NCBI GenBank assembly: GCA_020466095.1
Contig: CM035806.1
Coordinates: forward strand, 19,804,571-19,868,570
Reading direction: 5' to 3'
DNA: 64,000 nt
Source of the DNA: Chlorops oryzae
Taxonomy: Eukaryota > Arthropoda > Insecta > Diptera > Chloropidae
In this document: positions 58,401 to 64,000 of the stretch, piece after piece
Position numbering within the stretch: position 1 is the stretch's first letter
Layout of the letters: the number at the start of each line of letters is the position of its first letter
Made by a program: the position numbers and the translations under genes
The notes under the pieces: generated by a model
The model's database searches: none
What the model saw: only the letters and a program-made list of their open reading frames with translations
What the model was told of the DNA's origin: nothing

Positions 58401-61310
58401 ACGAACAACAATCCGATCCGGTTACGCCGGATTCCAGCTACTATTACGAATGCCAGGTATGTGTGCAGTGCCTGATCTTCTCTGATTGATACCGACCAAT
58501 TGAAAATGTTGAATATCCATCCATACAGCGCTGTTCGCCCGACGCTGATTGCGATTCGGGGCGTTGCATATGCCGTGACGGGTTCTCTGGCAACGGATAT
58601 GAATGCACACCCAAGTGTGGTCATGACGAGGCTTGGGAGAACGATCGTTGTGTTCCAATTCTACTCGACGATCATGATGTTGAACCAGAGTGTTCCTTCT
58701 TCGGACAGTGCACTTGCCCTGACGGCTATGAGCTTCAGGATAGCACTAATTTGTGTCGTTTTGCCGGTATCTACGATCATGAAGTTAAATCCAATGAACT
58801 GGGTAGGACAAATCACGTCTTCAAATTGACGATGGTCGATCATTTTTATTTTTATTTTTTCTTCCCTAACTCCAGTGCCGTGCGATGTCGACTCGAATTG
58901 CCATTCAAATGCTACCTGCGAATGGAACGATCATGAGTTGCGCCATGTTTGCACATGTAATCCGGGCTTCCATGGCGACGGCTATAACTGTGAAGTCTTG
59001 GACGAGTCGTGTGCGGTAGTAAGTATCATAAAACATATATATATTTATATGTATGTCGATCGGCTACATTGCTATATGGCTTGCTCTCTTGCTTGTCTTT
59101 CTGCAGCGACCTGAAATCTGTGATCCTCACGCGACGTGCAATTACGTTGAGGCTCTTGGAAAATCGCAATGCAAATGTGAGCGTGGCTATGACGGAGATG
59201 GATTCCGTTGTGAGTTGGCACCCGAATGCCAGCTGAACGAGCACTGCGGCTCGAATGCTTATTGCGATCTTGGCGTTTGTCAATGCTTATCTGGTTTCGA
59301 GAGGGACATATCGGATGCCTGTGTTCCAGCAGGACGGTGCGGATCTGTATTTTGCGGCGTCAATGCCATTTGCAAATTGGATCGCATACAGGAAGTTCAA
59401 TATTGTGATTGCATGGAGGGATATGAAGGTGATGCCACCATCGGCTGCAAGAGCATTCCCATTCCGTGCAATGTTCGTAACACGTGCGGCATACATGCTA
59501 CCTGCGAACCAACAGAGTAAGATGATTTTTATCTTTATCTCCTTCATTCCATTCGCGCCACACATAAACATATGTATTGATTGATTGATTGATTGATGGA
59601 TGGATGGATGGATGAATTGATGGATGGATAGATTGATTGATTGAGTGATTGATTGCTTGGTTTCTTGATTGTTTGATTGCTTGATTGCTTGATCGATCGA
59701 CTGAAATGGCGAGAAATATTTTTTCTTTTGCAGGGATCCAGCGAAATATGAATGCCAGTGCAATGCTGGATACCATGGTGACGGCTATGTCTGTATCGAA
59801 GATCAAAATTGCCTCAATAATCCGCAGATGTGTGATATGAATGCGAAATGCTCGTCGACAAATAACGGTCTGGTATGCGTCTGTAATTCAGGTGGGTAGA
59901 AAATTGTTCGCTATTGCCCTGAATGGCAATCTTAAATTGATTATTACATTTCAAGGTTTCTACGGCAACGGATCAACTTGCTTCGAACGTCAACAGCACG
60001 AGTCCGGTTTCCTCCTTGTAAGCCAGGGCGTTGTGATCGCACGCGTTCCGTTGAATGGCAAGAATGTTCGACCGATTTCGGTTGCGTCGATGGCCATTGG
60101 CTTGGACAAGGATTGTGTTGAAGGCCGCATCTATTGGGGTGATATATCAGCAAAGAAAATCGTTAGCTCTAAATATGATGGCACGGACTTACGTCCATTT
60201 ATAACAGAGGGTAGGTCGGCCACAATTACGTTCGATGTTACGCACGATATATGTACATACATACATATGTACGAGTATTAAAAACACATATTCGTTTCAT
60301 CATTCTTTTAGACATTGAGTCCCCGGAGGGTATCGCTGTTGATGCAATTTCACGCCGCATATACTGGACCGATTCTGTTAAAGACACTGTTGAGGTTGCC
60401 AGCTTAGATGATGCATCGTTGCGTGCCGTTATTGTTAACAAAAATCTTGTTAATCCACGTGGCATTGCTGTTGATCCAATGAGAGAGTAAGAGTTACAAT
60501 CAATTGAGCCAAGGGAGACAAAAGAAACAAAATTATATATGCCTATACAAAATTCATTTACAGAAAACTCTACTGGTCCGATTGGGATCGCGATTCACCA
60601 AAAATTGAAATGTCCGATTTGGATGGGACTGGACGTGAACTTCTGCTTGGAAATGATAGCGTTAAGCTTCCCAATTCCTTGGTGGTTCTAGAAGGATCGG
60701 GTGAACTATGCTACGCTGATGCTGGTACAAAGAAAGTCGAATGTATCGATGCCTATTCCAAGCAATTGCGTACAATTTCAAATGAGCTGAGCTATCCGTT
60801 CGGTCTGACATTTACCCATGATCAATTCTTTTGGACTGATTGGACCACGTAAGTTTGCAATTCTCAATCGGTTGAACAATTTTTCTCTAGGGTCGTAAGG
60901 CCCGTCATCATCGCCGACAACGTGATGATGCCCTTGCGTTATGTACATATGTATGCATATTTACTAAAAATATGCTCCATTTATCGATTTTAACAAAATA
61001 ATGAACCAGATAAAATGATAATTCATTTACCATTTTCATTTGTTGAAGTAAAAAACTGGAAAGCGTTGACATTTTCGGAAAACGTCAACCTGGCATTCAA
61101 ACTCCATTCTTTGGCAGCCACAAAATGTACGGAATGACCGCTATAGAGAACAATTGCCCACAGATGGAGAGTCCCTGTCAAATAAACAATGGCGGTTGCA
61201 TTGACTCGCGTCTGTGCTTGGTTAATCGTAAAGCACCGTCTGGAAAAAGCTGCAAATGCACTAGCCTTTCCAAAACTTGCCAGATTCCGCAATACGGTGT
61301 GCCATTTTAA
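49211..61310 (+). CDS. Ndg: Nidogen/entactin, complete (11 coding exons, 1341 codons)
   Basis: Secreted basement-membrane glycoprotein that links laminin and collagen IV networks. Exons: 49211-49447, 56555-57034, 57110-58456, 58529-58802, 58876-59018, 59107-59516, 59734-59891, 59956-60210, 60312-60486, 60564-60848, 61049-61310; every junction keeps frame with GT-AG sites. Layout: signal peptide (1-25), NIDO domain (about 75-235), EGF (about 287-326), G2F beta-barrel (about 330-550), EGF and calcium-binding EGF (553-640, DIDECALG), acidic Ser/Thr linker (640-688), further EGF-type repeats (689-1025), YWTD propeller (about 1035-1270; IYWGD, IYWTD, LYWSD, FFWTD) and a terminal EGF. No thyroglobulin type-1 repeat or RGD is seen. 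The length fits insect nidogens. The start is chosen because the signal peptide begins there. Confidence 0.95.
49530..50020. repeat. GGAGTCC/GGACTC-unit element in nidogen intron 1
   Basis: Diverged palindromic units (GGAGTCCTAAATGAATCATT, AGGAGTCCAAAATGA, ATATGACTCCTTCC, TTTTGGACTCATATTTCTGA) around a T run and tRNA-like module 5. Similar units occur at 31.9-32.4 kb. Ends not defined. Confidence 0.5.
49801..49866 (-). repeat. tRNA-like module 5
   Basis: On the minus strand: GGTGTCGATGGGTGAGCGCA, then a degenerate B box GCTTCAAATCCC. Follows a long T run and is flanked by GGACTC/GGAGTC units (49530-49750 and 49970-50000). Confidence 0.4.
50165..54605. other. nidogen intron 1, middle part
   Basis: Non-coding. 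A palindromic patch at about 51085-51240 (GGACCC, TCGCAAGGAGG, CTTCGCAAG) resembles the array part of the composite elements; a GAT microsatellite lies at 53.1 kb. Nothing else supported. Confidence 0.5.
54606..54950. repeat. dispersed GACA-rich element, copy 3 (nidogen intron)
   Basis: Independent, diverged copy with the same blocks (CTTCGATAAGAAACCTGTAT, GACAGACAGACGGACATGGC, GATGACGCTGATCATTTCTA, GGTTCTGGGCGTTACACACA) and a longer left part containing AGATCCTAGTACTGGAG, which is also seen near 4125-4135. Confidence 0.75.
54951..56554. other. nidogen intron 1, right part
   Basis: Non-coding, with two clusters of TATCGATA-type motifs (55030-55130 and 55725-55765). No open frame of interest. 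Confidence 0.5.
56555..57034 (+). CDS. Ndg: Ndg exon 2, NIDO domain
   Basis: Acceptor CCCTTTGCAG; 160 codons, phase 0 both ends. [16 protein letters not shown], the [10 protein letters not shown] stretch and [20 protein letters not shown] are typical of the nidogen extracellular (NIDO) domain. The donor is the GTGAAT after GSDN; reading on into the intron would add codons and then a stop. Confidence 0.93.
57110..58456 (+). CDS. Ndg: Ndg exon 3, EGF, G2F barrel, two EGF and linker
   Basis: Largest exon, 449 codons. It starts [20 protein letters not shown] (end of NIDO), then an EGF ([20 protein letters not shown]), the G2F green-fluorescent-protein-like barrel beginning [13 protein letters not shown], which in vertebrate nidogen binds perlecan and collagen IV, then an EGF and a calcium-binding EGF, and an acidic Ser/Thr-rich linker. 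Donor is CAG then GTATGT. Confidence 0.95.
58529..58802 (+). CDS. Ndg: Ndg exon 4, EGF-type repeats
   Basis: Starts [20 protein letters not shown] after acceptor CCATACAG. Two Cys-rich repeats; the second ([12 protein letters not shown]...[15 protein letters not shown]) is irregular in spacing. Ends one base into a Val codon with donor GTAGGA. Confidence 0.9.
58876..59018 (+). CDS. Ndg: Ndg exon 5, EGF repeat
   Basis: Starts (V)[19 protein letters not shown] after acceptor AACTCCAG; one EGF with the GFHGDGYNC ending. Donor GTAAGT after CAV. Confidence 0.92.
59107..59516 (+). CDS. Ndg: Ndg exon 6, three EGF-type repeats
   Basis: Starts [20 protein letters not shown]; contains GYDGDGFRC, a shorter atypical repeat ([20 protein letters not shown]) and [10 protein letters not shown], then the first half of another repeat. 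The final Glu codon is split by the intron (GA then G). Confidence 0.92.
59577..59700. repeat. GATT/GATG microsatellite in a nidogen intron
   Basis: TTGATTGATTGATTGATGGA and onwards, TGGATGGATG then GATTGCTTGATT, between exons 6 and 7 of nidogen. Confidence 0.95.
59734..59891 (+). CDS. Ndg: Ndg exon 7, EGF repeats
   Basis: Completes the split repeat ([20 protein letters not shown]) and starts the next ([20 protein letters not shown]). The preceding intron carries a GATT/GATG microsatellite. Donor GTGGGT. Confidence 0.9.
59956..60210 (+). CDS. Ndg: Ndg exon 8, last pre-propeller EGF and first YWTD blade
   Basis: [20 protein letters not shown] closes the EGF string and passes straight into the propeller ([25 protein letters not shown]). 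There is no thyroglobulin-type repeat between them, unlike vertebrate nidogens. The acceptor is the weaker TTTCAAG. Confidence 0.9.
60312..60486 (+). CDS. Ndg: Ndg exon 9, YWTD blade
   Basis: [20 protein letters not shown] and [20 protein letters not shown] show the LDL-receptor class B repeat pattern. Both ends have split codons matching the neighbours. Confidence 0.93.
60564..60848 (+). CDS. Ndg: Ndg exon 10, YWTD blades
   Basis: [20 protein letters not shown], then [20 protein letters not shown], a degenerate blade with CYAD in place of YWTD, then QFFWTDWTT. In vertebrate nidogen this propeller binds the laminin gamma-1 chain. Confidence 0.93.
61049..61310 (+). CDS. Ndg: Ndg exon 11, propeller end and C-terminal EGF
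   Basis: Acceptor [29 protein letters not shown] closes the propeller; [20 protein letters not shown] is the capping EGF. Ends PQYGVPF then TAA at 61308-61310. Confidence 0.93.
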
Positions 61311-61382
61311 TGAATTTTCTTTTAATAATCGCAGCATTTAAAAATAATACAAAACAAAAAAAAAAAAAAAAACAAAAGAATC

Positions 61383-61388
61383 AATAAA
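61383..61388 (+). other. Ndg: candidate Ndg poly(A) signal
   Basis: AATAAA about 73 bases after the nidogen stop, in AT-rich sequence; further AATAAA-like copies follow by 61.45 kb. A short 3' UTR is plausible. Confidence 0.5.
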
Positions 61389-62110
61389 TATATTTTTTAT
61401 GGATTTTTTTAACTTAATTAAAATAAAAATAAACAAACAAAGATGAAACACTAAATCACACTATTTATGCATAAATGTAATTCTAAATGTAACCAAAACG
61501 ATTTTATCTCTTCAATGGATATAATTTGTAATTTCTTTTTGTAAAAAGAACATATTCTTCTAATGCGGGCATATACCCTACAACCGATACCAAAAAAATT
61601 AATTAAGACCTCTGTGCCATTCAGAGAAGCCATATTTATAAATAAGAAATAAGCCAAAAAACCCAAATCGAACCTAATTATCCTGTTATTTATATGAATG
61701 GGATTTCTGTTTATATATTTATTTTTGCTATCTTCCCGACTGCTTGGTTATCAAACTTGAATGTTTACATTGAAAAACAATTTTTAAAAACATAAAAAAT
61801 ATAAACATCTTAGCTATTTCTCAAACTCATACACGAGAGTGTCGGAAAATAAAAAAAATAAAAAAGCTAAATTAAAAATTAAAGCCATTCCATTTCGTAT
61901 TAATTATAATGTTAGCTGAAGAGCCGTTGAGTAAAGGTAATTATCAGAATTTCTGGAAAATATATATTTCTGAAATATATATATTCGTTGGAAAATGAAA
62001 TGAAGTTTTCCACATGAAAGTTCGTTTAATCATATGGGTATTGTATATTTTATTACAGTTTCAATAACCCAAGTTTACAAAATTCAACTTTTTGTTTGTT
62101 GCCGTGATTT

Positions 62111-62233
62111 TGTTAAGAGTTTTGGATTAGGGTGGTATTGGTGACATAAGGAACATTTTTGAAAATTTTTTCTAAGCTCTGGTTTTGGAGCTACCATCGA
62201 TTTTGTAGAAAATCTTCAGTTGTTTGACTTTTA
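62111..62233. repeat. inverted copy of the 45.2-kb repeat
   Basis: TGTTAAGAGTTTTGG, GGGTGGTA, GGTTTTGGAGCTACCATCGA and TCAGTTGTTTG mirror 45172-45300 in reverse orientation. Confidence 0.65.
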
Positions 62234-62490
62234 GGGGGAAAAATAGATATTAACGCTTTAGTATAAAGAGTCAGTCTATGTGGAAAATTTATCATGTTTC
62301 ATCTTTGCACCAGGAACAAAAGATTATGATTTTTACAATATTTTTGGACTTTACGAACCGATTTTTAGATTCCTGTTGTGAAGTGTCTTTAAAGTATCCT
62401 TGAAAACCCCTTTTATGTTCGTCTTTTTTCAAGATTTTATATCTCAAAAACAAATTAAGATAGAAATATAAAAAAAAATGAACAAATTTG

Positions 62491-64000
62491 AAATATTTCC
62501 ATGGCTAACGAAAATAGCAAAGGTGCTTCAAATGGGGGGCAAATGCAGGTTTTTCCAGGAATTTTCTTCACAGGAATTTTCTTTAGGATCTAAGAAACCA
62601 TTAAGGAAAAAAAAAAATTCAAAAACCCTGTAGGAAATGTCATTATGAAGCGTGTAAACATTAAAAATTAAACAATATTTTTTAAAATGTAACGGTTTTT
62701 ATTTCCCGCCAAAATAATATTTCAAAAAAATCTTCAAAAAATAACGAAAAATAAAATATTTTCAAAATTCCAAAATTCCCAGTAGTTTCCGAGATATCGC
62801 TATTTGAAATTTTGGGATCCACCTTCTGCTTTTCCTGTTCGCCTAGTGAATCAGACGAATTTTTGTACTGAAATCCGCATTTTTCGGGCATCATTGTTTC
62901 TCGAAGGTTAGAATTTTTTTTCGAGAACTTCGTTGGTAAGTATGCTTCCGTTTGAGTCTCCATCACACTTTGCAATGAACAATTTTTAAATATTTCCATG
63001 GCTAACGAAAATAGCAAAGGTGCTTCAAATGGGGGGAAATTGCAGGTTTTTTCAGGAATTTTCTTCACAGGAATTTTCTTTAGGATCTAAGAAACCATTA
63101 AGGAAAAAAAAAATTTCCAAAAACTCTTGATAGGAAATGTCATTTTGATAGCGTGTAAACCATTAAAAATTAAACAATTTTTTTTCTAAATTGTAACGGC
63201 TTTGTTAGGTGTTCGCGCCAAAGATAATATTTCAAAAAAATCTTCAAAAAATACGAAAAGATACAAATATTTTCAAAATTCCAAAATTCCCAGTAGTTTC
63301 CTTTGGGGGAAAAGATATACGCTATTTGAAATTTTGGCATCCACCTTCTGCTTTTCCTGTTCGCCTAGTGAAAAATCAGATTTTCGAATTTTTGTACTGA
63401 AATCCGCATTTTTCGGGCATCATCTGTTTCTCGAAGGTTTAGAATTTTTTTTCGAGAACTTCGTTGGTAAGTATGCTTCTTCAGTTTGAGTCTCCATCAC
63501 ACTTATGCAATAAAAAAAAAGAACAATTTTTAAATATTTCCATGGCTAACGAAAATAGCAAAGGTGCTTCAAATGGGGGGCAAATTGCAGGTTTTTCCAG
63601 GAATTTTCTTCACAGGAATTTTCTTTAGGATCTAAGAAACCATTAAGGAAAAAAAAAATTCAAAAACCTTGTAGGAAATGTCATTATGAAGCGTGTAAAC
63701 ATTAAAAATTAAACAATTTTTTTAAATGTAACGGTTTTTATTTCGCGCCAAAATAATATTTCAAAAAAATCTTCAAAAAATACACGAAAAATAAAATATT
63801 TTCAAAATTCCAAAATTCCCAGTAGTTTCCGAGATATCGCTATTTGAAATTTTGGGATCCACCTTCTGCTTTTCCTGTTCGCCTAGTGAATCAGACGAAT
63901 TTTTGTACTGAAATCCGCATTTTTCGGGCATCATTGTTTCTCGAAGGTTAGAATTTTTTTTCGAGAACTTCGTTGGTAAGTATGCTTCCGTTTGAGTCTC
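62491..64000. repeat. approximately 0.5-kb tandem repeat, three units, runs off the window
   Basis: Units begin AAATATTTCCATGGCTAACG at 62491, 62988 and 63532 (periods 497 and 544). Each has CCAGGAATTTTCTTCACAGG, AACGGTTTTTATTT, TTTCCGAGATATCGC, TTTTCCTGTTCGCCTAGTGA and GTTTCTCGAAGGTT. The middle unit is longer through many small insertions. Confidence 0.93.

Noticed and set aside
62491..64000. Tandem repeat as a protein-coding repeat gene
   Set aside because: Frames do not stay open across units and periods (497, 544) are not multiples of three in common.

Overview
The window reads as nuclear DNA of a higher fly (Diptera), AT-rich and crowded with transposons; a tephritid fruit fly is my best guess from the repeat style, but that is inference. 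Evidence for a eukaryote: two spliced genes with GT-AG introns, mariner and LINE elements, many MITEs, long microsatellites, and no operon-like coding.

Two host genes lie on the + strand. (1) The C-terminal part of an Elk-type (KCNH, eag-like) voltage-gated potassium channel: C-linker/cNBHD exon 12127-12222, then 28431-28584, 29055-29179 and the large last exon 29257-31326 (stop TAG at 31324). The exons for the PAS domain and transmembrane core are not visible and should lie to the left. (2) A complete nidogen (Ndg) gene, 11 coding exons from 49211 to 61310 and 1341 codons, encoding a secreted basement-membrane protein with signal peptide, NIDO domain, G2F barrel, EGF repeats, a YWTD propeller and a final EGF. 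The two genes seem functionally unrelated.

The most striking structure is a direct tandem duplication inside the Elk intron: about 9201-13273 is repeated at about 14867-20212. Both copies carry the same 5'-truncated LINE, the same flanking repeats and an identical 96-bp Elk exon. The second copy has two extra insertions: a 936-bp hAT-like element with an 8-bp target duplication and a 247-bp TA-MITE. A full-length mariner (13579-14866) sits at the junction. This is either a real exon duplication or two haplotypes joined head to tail by the assembler; the sequence alone cannot decide.

The rest is repeats. 1-8.4 kb: intronic repeats, including a long inverted repeat (522-1298) and a hAT MITE (1381-1536). 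20.2-28.4 kb: a foldback element, a second mariner (23859-25147), a nested hAT-like element (25717-26934) and a Harbinger-like MITE. 31.3-49 kb: GA-rich satellite, composite elements with tRNA-like modules, and minisatellites. 49.4-56.5 kb: the long first nidogen intron. 61.3-64 kb: an approximately 0.5-kb tandem repeat running off the right edge, whose middle unit has irregular small insertions like uncorrected long-read noise.
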